From Epsilonproteobacteria bacterium 4484_65 (GTDB taxonomy: Bacteria; Campylobacterota; Campylobacteria; Campylobacterales; Sulfurovaceae): a stretch of 11,081 bases of DNA. Made by a program: the position numbers and the translations under genes. The DNA lies in NCBI GenBank assembly GCA_002085305.1, contig NATJ01000014.1, positions 1-11,081 on the forward strand. Reading direction: 5' to 3'. Of the stretch, positions 1-6,195 are shown one piece after another (position 1 is the stretch's first letter; each line of letters begins with the position of its first letter). The notes below the pieces were generated by a model that worked only from the letters and a program-made list of their open reading frames with translations, was not told where the DNA came from and did not search any database.

Positions 1-960
1 CAAACCCCTGAAGTAAGAAAAGCAAGAGCAGACTTCAAAAAATCTGCCATAAGTAAAGATGCCTATGAATATGAGATGCGAAATTACATCGATAACTGCA
101 TCGCTTTTCAAGAAGAGTGTGGCATCGAGATACTGGTACATGGAGAGCCCGAACGTAATGATATGGTAGAGTACTTTGGGGAACAGCTTGAGGGCTATGG
201 ATTTTCTCAGAATGGCTGGGTGCAGAGTTATGGAAGCCGATGTGTAAAGCCACCATTTATCTATGGTGACATTAGCCGTCCAAAACCTATGACTGTTGAT
301 TGGATGACCTACTCACAAAGTAAAACAGATCGTATCATGAAAGGTATGCTTACTGGTCCGGTAACCATACTCAACTGGTCATTTGTAAGAGATGATATGC
401 CAAGAAGCGAAGTATCCAAACAGATAGCTGTTGCATTAAGTGGTGAGATAAATGACTTGCAAAATGCCGGTATAAAAATCATACAGGTAGATGAAGCAGC
501 CTTTAAAGAGGGTTATCCTCTACGAAAAGAGAACATAGGTACATATGAACAATGGGCAGTACGAGATTTTAAAATTGCAGTAAGTTCTGCTAAAAAAGAG
601 ACACAAATTCATACACACATGTGCTACTCTGAGTTTAACGACATCATACGTACCATAGAAGATATGGATGCAGATGTTATTTCCATAGAGACAGCAAGGT
701 CTGGAAATGAATTGCTAAAGATCTTTAAAGAGGTAGGATACAAACAAGAAGTTGGACCTGGAGTTTATGACATACATTCACCTAGAATACCCAGTGTAGA
801 AGAGATAGTCAAACAAATCGAACTGTTACTTGAAGTACTGCCTAAAGAACAACTATGGATCAACCCTGATTGTGGATTAAAAACACGTAAATGGGAAGAG
901 GTAAAACCTAGTTTGGAAAATATGGTGAAAGCTGTAGAGCTTGTAAGAAAGGGATTATAA
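1..960 (+). CDS. metE: MetE, cobalamin-independent methionine synthase, C-terminal part (5' end outside window)
   Basis: Transfers the methyl group of 5-methyltetrahydropteroyl-polyglutamate to homocysteine, the last step of methionine synthesis, in the cytosol and without B12. The frame is open from base 1, giving 319 visible residues. By comparison with the roughly 750-residue family this is the C-terminal catalytic barrel, starting near residue 435. Direct evidence is the [17 protein letters not shown] signature and all zinc ligands: His (codon 616-618) and Cys (622-624) in HMCYSEF, Glu (688-690) in SIETARSG, and Cys (871-873) in NPDCGLKTR. The catalytic Asp of [14 protein letters not shown] is at 490-492. 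The protein ends normally at TAA. The methionine-pathway promoter or any riboswitch would lie upstream of the window. The internal ATG at 76 is not the start, because conserved MetE sequence continues before it. Confidence 0.97.
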   Translation, partial: QTPEVRKARADFKKSAISKDAYEYEMRNYIDNCIAFQEECGIEILVHGEPERNDMVEYFGEQLEGYGFSQNGWVQSYGSRCVKPPFIYGDISRPKPMTVDWMTYSQSKTDRIMKGMLTGPVTILNWSFVRDDMPRSEVSKQIAVALSGEINDLQNAGIKIIQVDEAAFKEGYPLRKENIGTYEQWAVRDFKIAVSSAKKETQIHTHMCYSEFNDIIRTIEDMDADVISIETARSGNELLKIFKEVGYKQEVGPGVYDIHSPRIPSVEEIVKQIELLLEVLPKEQLWINPDCGLKTRKWEEVKPSLENMVKAVELVRKGL

Positions 961-966
961 ATCTGA

Positions 967-996
967 AAGACGAAGAGGTTAATCCTCTTCTGTCTT
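967..996. terminator. Bidirectional hairpin between metE and the acidic small gene
   Basis: A perfect 7-bp inner stem (972-978 with 984-990, GAAGAGG/CCTCTTC) encloses a 5-nt loop. It extends by five more pairs (967-971 with 992-996) if T991 is bulged. It sits just after the metE stop, and its loop (979-983) contains the stop codon of the minus-strand gene. Neither strand has a clear T-tract after the stem, so it may be a weak bidirectional terminator or a 3'-end stabilising structure. The inverted repeat is seen directly; the function is inferred. Confidence 0.55.
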
Positions 997-1239
997 CATA
1001 TCTATTAGTTCAGCCAAAAGTTCTTCTATCTCATCATCTTCAAGCTCATCACGTCCAAGCTCTTCTACGATAGCAAAACACTCTGTACGCATCTCTCGCA
1101 TCTCTTCTAAGTCATCTTTTTGCTCTTTTGAAGCTGTTTTTGCTTTATCTATGGCTGCGAAAAGTTCATCTATGGCTACTTCCAAATCTGGAATAATCTC
1201 TAGTTCTAAAAGGTTTTTAAGTTTGTCTGCATTTGTCAT
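979..1239 (-). CDS. Small acidic coiled-coil protein, unknown function
   Basis: An 86-residue protein I do not recognise as a named family. It is strongly acidic, with roughly 29 Asp/Glu against about 11 Lys/Arg, and almost wholly helical in pattern. Leucine/isoleucine spacing in residues 5-30 and 56-80 suggests two amphipathic helices or a short coiled coil. A Cys is present near residue 54. No signal peptide, membrane segment or nucleic-acid-binding motif is visible, so it is probably cytosolic. An AGGA element lies about 6 nt before the ATG, and a good extended -10 box sits at 1268-1273, so it is probably its own transcription unit. It ends in TAA inside a hairpin loop shared with the metE 3' end. 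The real gene status rests on its promoter, ribosome site and lack of a competing frame. Confidence 0.8.
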   Translation of the reverse strand: MTNADKLKNLLELEIIPDLEVAIDELFAAIDKAKTASKEQKDDLEEMREMRTECFAIVEELGRDELEDDEIEELLAELIDMKTEED

Positions 1240-1267
1240 GGTTTTTCCTATGGTTTATTATGAACGA

Positions 1268-1276
1268 ATTATAGCA
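1268..1276 (-). promoter_or_regulatory. Extended -10 promoter for the small acidic gene
   Basis: Read on the minus strand this is TGCTATAAT: a perfect TATAAT with an upstream TG at the extended -10 position. It is preceded by a T-rich stretch and has no clear -35, the usual housekeeping sigma-70 promoter form in Campylobacterota. It lies 28 nt before the start codon at 1239, giving a leader of about 20 nt that includes the AGGA ribosome site. Confidence 0.7.
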
Positions 1277-1312
1277 AAATAAATACACTTCTTGTTTTAT
1301 AAGAAGTTAATG

Positions 1313-1318
1313 TAGAAT
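1313..1318 (+). promoter_or_regulatory. Candidate -10 box for the DUF3144 gene
   Basis: TAGAAT lies 22 nt before the start codon at 1341. Transcription would start about 6-8 nt downstream, just before the AAGGA ribosome site at 1328-1332, so the leader would be very short. An alternative TATAAG lies near 1298. No -35 is visible. The call is tentative. Confidence 0.35.
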
Positions 1319-1340
1319 AGCCAAAAAAAGGAATACATTT

Positions 1341-1649
1341 ATGTCACAACAACAAGATAGAGATGAAAATTTTTATAAAAGAGCTGATGCACTGATTGCT
1401 TTAGCCAATGACCACATCAACACGGCACAAACCCGTCCTGCTCTTGCCAATGATTCACTGCTTTATGCTTCAGCTCGTTTTAGTACTTGGATTGCAGCTG
1501 CAAGTTTTAAAAATGGTGAAGAGTTTAGAAATGATAAAGAGGATATTATAGAGTTTTTCACCAATCAATATAAAGAGATGATAGAAGAGCATTTTAAAGA
1601 TTATGCTGAGAATTATGATACGTATATAGGTGTATCTAAAAAGAAGTAA
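1341..1649 (+). CDS. DUF3144 family protein
   Basis: A 102-residue cytosolic protein that I match from memory to the DUF3144 family (function unknown), common in Proteobacteria. The supporting pattern is FYKRADALIALAN near residues 11-23, then LLYASARFSTWIAAA around residues 40-54, and an acidic helical C-terminal half with EDIIEFFTNQYKEMIEEHF. The length is close to the family norm. An AAGGA ribosome site lies 8 nt before ATG. The gene has a divergent neighbour upstream and converges on mrp downstream. Its last codons (VSKKK) and stop form one arm and the loop of a 15-bp perfect inverted repeat. No catalytic motif, signal peptide or membrane segment is visible, so no function is offered. Confidence 0.8.
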   Translation: MSQQQDRDENFYKRADALIALANDHINTAQTRPALANDSLLYASARFSTWIAAASFKNGEEFRNDKEDIIEFFTNQYKEMIEEHFKDYAENYDTYIGVSKKK

Positions 1650-1666
1650 AGCTTCTTTTTAGATAC
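1632..1666. terminator. 15-bp perfect inverted repeat, bidirectional terminator between DUF3144 gene and mrp
   Basis: The arms 1632-1646 and 1652-1666 are perfectly complementary over 15 bp, with a 5-nt loop (1647-1651) that contains the DUF3144 TAA stop. Each arm has a run of five A or T, so both RNA orientations carry a U-run within the stem rather than after it. The position between two convergent genes fits a shared terminator. The structure is seen directly; termination is inferred. Confidence 0.75.
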
Positions 1667-1677
1667 TAGGGGAAAGA

Positions 1678-2790
1678 TTATACGCTACAAGCACTCACAC
1701 CTGGAGGTGTTGTTGGCTGTATGGCTTGGTTATCTGCTCCACCCTCTGCATTTACTTTATCTATAAATGCAAGTAGTGTAGTTGCAGCTGCCTGATAACG
1801 TTTTGCTGTTTCAGAATCCGGTTGGAAATACGTTACCGGTTTACCAGTATCTCCACCTATTCTGATCGCAGGCTCTATAGGGATACGCGCGATAAGTTCA
1901 GTATCATACTCTATTGCTACGGGAGCTGTTGTACCCATACCGAAGATATCTGACTCTGCATCACACTCAGGACAGATAAATCCACTCATATTCTCTATGA
2001 TACCCGCTGTTGGGATATGAAGTTTTTGGAACATATCCAATGAACGTCTAGAGTCATCAAGAGAAACTTCTTGTGGTGTTGTCACCGTAATACCTGCCGT
2101 TACCGGTACAGACTGAGCAAGTGTCAATTGTGCATCACCAGTTCCAGGAGGCATATCTATCACAAGTACATCCAGTTCTGACCAAAGGATATCTCTCAAG
2201 AACTGCTCTATCGCTTTCATGATCATCGCACCTCTCCAGATAAGAGACTGCCCCGGCTCCATAAGTGAACCCATAGACATGATCTCAACACCGTATGCTT
2301 TTAAAGGCTGTACTTTGTTTCCCTGGATCTCTGGTTTCTGATCTGCTACACCCATCATACGAGGAATGTTTGGTCCATAGATATCTGCATCAAGAAGACC
2401 TACTTTTTTACCCTGCATTGCCATAGCAATAGCAAGATTAACTGATGTAGTTGATTTACCAACTCCACCTTTTCCTGAACTTACCATCACGAAGTTCTTC
2501 ACTTGTGGCGCAATGTTCTTACCACTTACTGAGTTAGACATCTGCTTTGGTGCCTGTGGAGCAGTAACATTGATACTTACATTTTCAAATCCAAGCTTTT
2601 TAAGCTCAATAGTTGACTCATCAGTAAGTTGTGCTTTTACTTCATCTGCAGATGAAGTAATATCGATGGTCAAAGATACATTTGATCCATCAACAACAAT
2701 ATCTTTTACAAATCCAAAAGTTACGATATCTTTTGTAAATCCTGGATATGTTACGTTTTTTAACGCTTTTAATACATTTTCTTGTGTCAT
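1678..2790 (-). CDS. mrp: Mrp/NBP35-family Fe-S cluster carrier ATPase
   Basis: A cytosolic P-loop ATPase that binds and transfers iron-sulfur clusters to apoproteins (Mrp/ApbC/NBP35 family). Residues 1-80 form a MIP18/DUF59-like domain. A short linker leads to the deviant Walker A SSGKGGVGKST (104-114), with the signature lysine of the MinD/Mrp group. Then come DADIYGPNIPRM (134-145), DMPPGTGD (212-219) and the cluster-binding CPEC (Cys273, Cys276). The total of 370 residues matches the family. After the core there is a Gly/Pro/Thr-rich tail (about 347-370) with a Cys at 368, which I do not recognise. An AGGA lies 9 nt before ATG. It diverges from ispDF across a 203-bp regulatory gap, and Cj1606c in C. 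jejuni has the same arrangement. A link to the Fe-S enzymes IspG/IspH is possible but only inferred. Confidence 0.95.
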   Translation of the reverse strand: MTQENVLKALKNVTYPGFTKDIVTFGFVKDIVVDGSNVSLTIDITSSADEVKAQLTDESTIELKKLGFENVSINVTAPQAPKQMSNSVSGKNIAPQVKNFVMVSSGKGGVGKSTTSVNLAIAMAMQGKKVGLLDADIYGPNIPRMMGVADQKPEIQGNKVQPLKAYGVEIMSMGSLMEPGQSLIWRGAMIMKAIEQFLRDILWSELDVLVIDMPPGTGDAQLTLAQSVPVTAGITVTTPQEVSLDDSRRSLDMFQKLHIPTAGIIENMSGFICPECDAESDIFGMGTTAPVAIEYDTELIARIPIEPAIRIGGDTGKPVTYFQPDSETAKRYQAAATTLLAFIDKVNAEGGADNQAIQPTTPPGVSACSV

Positions 2791-2828
2791 ATTAATTATT
2801 CCTAATACTTATTTTGGTCTGTATAAGA

Positions 2829-2834
2829 GTTATA
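2829..2834 (-). promoter_or_regulatory. Candidate -10 box for mrp
   Basis: On the minus strand this reads TGGTATAAC, a near-consensus -10 with an upstream TG, 38 nt before the mrp start codon. The AGGA ribosome site is downstream in the leader. No -35 is apparent. A reasonable candidate, but other AT-rich hexamers are nearby. Confidence 0.4.
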
Positions 2835-2876
2835 CCACTCCAATCTTAAATTAGATTTAAAAATCAGTGATTCTTC

Positions 2877-2905
2877 TCAAATAAGAGTTTTTTCCTCCTA
2901 TTTGA
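2877..2905. repeat. Interrupted inverted repeat in the mrp-ispDF divergent region
   Basis: TCAAATA (2877-2883) pairs with TATTTGA (2899-2905). After one A-C mismatch, GAG pairs with CTC (2885-2887 with 2895-2897), leaving a 7-nt loop rich in T. The minus strand carries AGGAGG within it, but no convincing start codon follows at ribosome-site distance. It lies between the two outward -10 candidates, so it could be an operator for a dimeric regulator. It has no T-tract suited to termination. The structure is seen; the role is unknown. Confidence 0.5.
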
Positions 2906-2937
2906 ATCTATACAGAAACTATAAAGCTACAGAAATG

Positions 2938-2943
2938 TATAAT
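2938..2943 (+). promoter_or_regulatory. Candidate -10 box for the ispDF operon
   Basis: A perfect TATAAT in an AT-rich context with no evident -35. It lies 50 nt before the TTG start, which would give a leader of about 40 nt containing the AGGGA ribosome site. The A/T-rich run at 2965-2983 holds weaker alternatives that are too near the start codon. Confidence 0.5.
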
Positions 2944-2983
2944 CCGTTACTATTTGATACACAAGATATATTATATTATTTAT

Positions 2984-2996
2984 AGGGATTTATTTG
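2984..2996 (+). promoter_or_regulatory. Ribosome binding site and TTG start of ispDF
   Basis: AGGGA (2984-2988) is 5 nt before a TTG codon (2994-2996). The first residues after TTG (SDTTLILLGAGNSTRF) are the expected start of the cytidylyltransferase fold, and no in-frame ATG lies close upstream. This fixes TTG as the start. Confidence 0.8.
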
Positions 2997-4115
2997 TCAG
3001 ACACTACCTTGATACTTTTAGGAGCAGGTAACTCCACACGATTTGAAAGCAATGTTAAGAAACAGTGGCTCTATACAGGAGAGGTTCCCTTATGGTTACA
3101 TGTAGCTGAACACTTTGATAAGATTGCCAATTTTACACAAGTTATCATTGTCTCTTCTTCTGAAGATATCACTTTAATGAAAAGTTTTGCGCCCTTTACC
3201 TATATTGAAGGTGGCTCTTCAAGACAAGCTTCTTTAAGCAATGCCCTGCAACAGGTTACCTCAGAGTATGTCCTGGTATCTGACATCGCCAGATGTTGTA
3301 TACCTCAAGATATGATAGAACGTATCTTGGCTGCAAAAGAAAAAGGCAGCTGTATCGTCCCAACCTTACCTGTAACCGATACACTCTATTTGGGTGATTC
3401 TCCTATAAACAGAGAACAGGTAAAGATCATCCAAACCCCTCAACTCAGTGTTACTAAAACACTCAAAGAAGCACTGCGAACAGAGCAACTTTTTACAGAT
3501 GACAGTTCGGCAGTTGCTTCCATGGGTGAAAAAGTACATTTTGTAGAGGGTTCTGTGCAGGCCCATAAACTCACGACTATTGCTGACCTGCAAAAACTAT
3601 CTTGCATCAAAGCACCTTCAACTAAAACACTTACAGGTTTTGGACTAGATATTCACCCTTTTGAAGAAAACAAAGAGATGTTCCTGTGTGGAGTGAAGAT
3701 AGATGTTGACTATGGATTTAAAGCACATAGTGATGGGGATGTGGCTATACATGCACTTATCGATGCCTTACTTGGTGCAGCTGGTATGGGTGATATCGGT
3801 GAACTTTACCCTGATACGGATGAGAGTTACGCAGGAGTAGACTCAAAAAAACTACTTACAGATACCGTCAACAAACTCAAAACACATGGATATGAAATAG
3901 GCAATGTTGATCTTACTATCCTGGCACAAGCACCAAAAATACTACCATACAAAGAGGAAATGCGTAAAACAGTCGCTTCTTTACTTGGTATCAGGCAAAA
4001 CTTTGTCAACATTAAAGCCACTACAGCTGAAAAACTTGGTTTTATAGGACGAAAAGAAGGTATAACAGTACATGCTGTAGCAAACCTAACTTACTTTAAC
4101 TGGAAAAACTTATGA
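2994..4115 (+). CDS. ispDF: IspDF, bifunctional MEP cytidylyltransferase / ME-cPP synthase
   Basis: Catalyses two non-consecutive MEP-pathway steps: CTP-dependent conversion of methylerythritol 4-phosphate to CDP-ME, and cyclisation of CDP-ME 2-phosphate to ME-2,4-cyclodiphosphate. Residues 1-205 are IspD, with LLGAGNSTRF and KKQW (Arg16, Lys23), VSDIAR (95-100), PVTDT (126-130), QTPQ (147-150) and Lys192 in AHKLTT. Residues 212-373 are IspF, with metal ligands Asp219, His221 (GLDIHPF) and His253 (AIHAL), then AHSDGDV, GDIGELYPDTD and KATTAEKLGFIGRKEG. The 373-residue length and fusion are typical of Campylobacterota. VSDIAR replaces the usual VHDAAR, as I recall for C. jejuni IspDF. It starts at TTG, ends in TGA, and is followed 13 nt later by the regulator gene, so it is the probable first gene of the operon. 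Confidence 0.96.
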   Translation: MSDTTLILLGAGNSTRFESNVKKQWLYTGEVPLWLHVAEHFDKIANFTQVIIVSSSEDITLMKSFAPFTYIEGGSSRQASLSNALQQVTSEYVLVSDIARCCIPQDMIERILAAKEKGSCIVPTLPVTDTLYLGDSPINREQVKIIQTPQLSVTKTLKEALRTEQLFTDDSSAVASMGEKVHFVEGSVQAHKLTTIADLQKLSCIKAPSTKTLTGFGLDIHPFEENKEMFLCGVKIDVDYGFKAHSDGDVAIHALIDALLGAAGMGDIGELYPDTDESYAGVDSKKLLTDTVNKLKTHGYEIGNVDLTILAQAPKILPYKEEMRKTVASLLGIRQNFVNIKATTAEKLGFIGRKEGITVHAVANLTYFNWKNL

Positions 4116-4128
4116 ACGGAAAAAACAT

Positions 4129-5010
4129 ATGAAAATAATTATTGTAGAAAATGAACTCTACCTGGCACAAAGTATCGCATCTAAACTTGGTGAAAGTGGA
4201 TTTGAAACAGAAATCTTTACTTCTATCAAAGAGGCAATGAAAAGTAATGGTGATGTCTATCTGCTCTCAACAAATCTGCCGGGGCAAAATACTGCTCCAC
4301 TTATTACAGAGTTTAAAGACAAAATTGTCATCTTAATGGTAAGTTACATCAATAATGATACCGTAGGTGAACCTCTTAAACTTGGTGCAAAAGACTATAT
4401 CGTCAAGCCATTCATGATAGAAGAGTTGTTGCGTAAAATAGAGCATTATCAAGAGTACCAGGATCTTAAAAAACACACTCTGCTTTATCAAGAGTATATG
4501 AAAAATCTACTTCAAGAGATAGAAACAGATTTTAATCCAGAGAAACTCACCTCCCCACTTGTCATTCAAACCAATTACCAAAGACTTGTAGATAAAGTAG
4601 TCTTTGAATTTGCACAAATGAATAACAAACTTTTAACCTTTGTACCACTAGGCGATAAAACATGGAAAGAGAAGATAAGTAAATGCACTGACCAATCACT
4701 CCTCTATATCACTGAGATCCATACTCTCAAAAAAACAGACCGAGAGCAACTTTTGGAGCTGATAAATGGTTATGATTTCATTTTATGCAGCACCTCTGAA
4801 CTTGAGACAGACTTTGAAACAATCACACTGAACACAGACTCTAAACTTTATGATCAAAACGAGATATTGACCATAGATGATTATGTCAAATTTATCGTCA
4901 ACAGTTTCCAGTATAAATTCCCCGATACGGAACTCTCTAAAAAATTAGGTATTTCAAGAAAAAGTTTATGGGAAAAAAGGAAAAAGTATGGACTCTTCAA
5001 AAAGAAATAA
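4129..5010 (+). CDS. Atypical orphan response regulator, HP1021/Cj1608 type
   Basis: A probable DNA-binding regulator. Residues 1-115 are a receiver domain with IIVENE (acid pair reduced to Glu7/Asn8), Ser47 where the phospho-acceptor Asp should be (DVYLLSTNLPG), Ser72 at the switch Ser/Thr site and Lys93 in the conserved KPF. It therefore cannot be phosphorylated in the normal way. Residues 264-293 form a Fis-like helix-turn-helix (ELSKKLGISRKSLWEKRKKYG). The middle (about 140-255) resembles a decayed NtrC-type AAA+ domain. From memory, H. pylori HP1021 also has Ser at this position, is redox-sensitive, and affects the DnaA-oriC interaction and metabolic genes; Cj1608 is its C. jejuni orthologue. 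Only two Cys (186, 220) are present here. A GGAAAA element precedes ATG. The gene's 3' end overlaps the next gene by 23 bp, so translation may be coupled. No histidine kinase is nearby. Confidence 0.9.
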   Translation: MKIIIVENELYLAQSIASKLGESGFETEIFTSIKEAMKSNGDVYLLSTNLPGQNTAPLITEFKDKIVILMVSYINNDTVGEPLKLGAKDYIVKPFMIEELLRKIEHYQEYQDLKKHTLLYQEYMKNLLQEIETDFNPEKLTSPLVIQTNYQRLVDKVVFEFAQMNNKLLTFVPLGDKTWKEKISKCTDQSLLYITEIHTLKKTDREQLLELINGYDFILCSTSELETDFETITLNTDSKLYDQNEILTIDDYVKFIVNSFQYKFPDTELSKKLGISRKSLWEKRKKYGLFKKK

Positions 5011-6178
5011 CTCACTCTATATAGATACAGAGGCACTCTCTACTTTAGCATTGGTACAGGCAGGTCTTCTCTCTCCTCTAGATAAACTTATGAATGAAAA
5101 AGAAGCCAAAGAAGCAGATGAGACTAAATTTTATAAAGGTGTCCCATTTCCTTTTGCCTTTATTCTTGCTCCTACAGGTGAACGAAACACTAAGACACTT
5201 AAAATATTAAAACAGGGCGACAGAGTAGATCTCATTAATTATGATAAAAAAGTGGGAGAACTCATCGTTGATGAAACCTTTCAGATAGATCCTCAACAAC
5301 GTCTTCACAACATTTATGGGACAAGTGATCCTTCTCATCCTGGTGTCAGAAACACTACAGTAAGACTTGGAGAAATTGCTGTAAGCGGTGAATACACAGT
5401 AGAATATCCCCTCATTACTGATAATATAAAACGTATTAAAAGTATGATCACCAAAACAGGTGCAAAATTTGTTTCTTCTATCATGCTGGCAGCAAACCCT
5501 TTTAACCGTGCTCATGAAAGAATGATTCGTCAAGCTATCAGTGATTCAGACTTGTTGATCATCTTTCTACGTAAACCATTTACGTCTGAAGGACTACGCT
5601 ACGATATACGACATAATGCACTAACCACCTTTGCAGATAACTTTTTACCACGAAATAAAGTACTTATTATCCCTTTTGAAAACTCTTATATCTTTGCCGG
5701 ATACAATGAACTTATCTTAGATGCCATTTTGGCAAAAAACTATGGATGTAATCAACTTGTTGTTGGCAAAAATCATGGAGGTCTGGGACTCTATTATGAT
5801 AAAAACAGACTCAGTTCTATTTTTGATCACTGTAAAAATATTGATATAGATATTAAAACGGTGGATGAGTATGTCTACTGTGATATGTGTAAAACGCTTG
5901 TAAGTACACAAACTTGTCCTCATGGGCAACACCATCATGTACACTACCATTCAGAGTCCATCATGAAACTTATACAAGCTGGACTCATTCCTCCTTCTAT
6001 CTTAGTAAGAAAAGAAGTTTCAGCAAACATATTAGCAGCACTCTTTCCTGAAAGATTTGAAAACCTGCAAGAGATGCACTACTCTCTCATGCCAGGTTCT
6101 GGTCTACTTGAGCAGCAAAATGAAGAACAATTTTATTTGAACTTGATTGAGTTATATCAAACTTCATCTTTAACGTAA
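4988..6178 (+). CDS. sat: ATP sulfurylase-like protein (Sat family, divergent active site)
   Basis: True Sat makes adenosine phosphosulfate from ATP and sulfate. The 396-residue length and domain order fit: a PUA-like N-terminal domain ending near YGTSDPSHPGVRNTT (110-124), the nucleotidyltransferase core, then the zinc-type CDMC and CPH segment (Cys298, Cys301, Cys310, His312) and LVRKEV. However, the hallmark QTRNPxHxxH reads LAANPFNRAH (167-176): Gln, Arg and the first His are replaced by Leu, Ala and Asn. GRDHAG reads GKNHGG (260-265). Gln and Arg of QTRN are sulfate contacts in known structures, so activity on sulfate is doubtful. The AAGG ribosome site and ATG lie inside the upstream regulator gene. 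C. jejuni keeps the equivalent gene (Cj1609) in the same place. The family call is firm; the reaction is not. Confidence 0.85.
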   Translation: MDSSKRNNSLYIDTEALSTLALVQAGLLSPLDKLMNEKEAKEADETKFYKGVPFPFAFILAPTGERNTKTLKILKQGDRVDLINYDKKVGELIVDETFQIDPQQRLHNIYGTSDPSHPGVRNTTVRLGEIAVSGEYTVEYPLITDNIKRIKSMITKTGAKFVSSIMLAANPFNRAHERMIRQAISDSDLLIIFLRKPFTSEGLRYDIRHNALTTFADNFLPRNKVLIIPFENSYIFAGYNELILDAILAKNYGCNQLVVGKNHGGLGLYYDKNRLSSIFDHCKNIDIDIKTVDEYVYCDMCKTLVSTQTCPHGQHHHVHYHSESIMKLIQAGLIPPSILVRKEVSANILAALFPERFENLQEMHYSLMPGSGLLEQQNEEQFYLNLIELYQTSSLT

Positions 6179-6195
6179 GAAACCAAAGGAATGAA

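Noticed and set aside
1..75. Possibility that metE starts at the ATG at 76
   Set aside because: The same frame is open to base 1 and encodes sequence that fits continuing MetE, and the zinc-binding domain alone would be far too short for the family.
2699..2742. Two 17-bp near-identical copies spaced 27 bp apart
   Set aside because: They lie in the mrp coding region and encode the repeated GF-x-KDIV amino-acid pattern that belongs to the DUF59 domain, so protein sequence explains them.
2513..2854. 113-codon plus-strand frame opposite the start of mrp
   Set aside because: It is antisense to a well-supported gene with clear motifs, has no family resemblance, and is best read as a shadow frame.
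2877..2900. AGGAGG on the minus strand, suggesting a leader peptide upstream of mrp
   Set aside because: The nearest start-like codon is a TTG about 13 nt away that gives only seven codons before a stop, and mrp has its own ribosome site.
2941..2952. Possible HP1021-type box (remembered consensus TGTTWCW) near the ispDF promoter, read as CGTTACT
   Set aside because: It matches only six of seven positions, similar near-matches occur by chance in this AT-rich DNA (for example TGTTACG inside mrp), and no paired arrangement is seen.
4255..4290. Sequencing error as the cause of the missing Asp in the response regulator
   Set aside because: Asp to Ser needs more than one base change, the frame is intact, and Ser at this site is typical of the HP1021 group.
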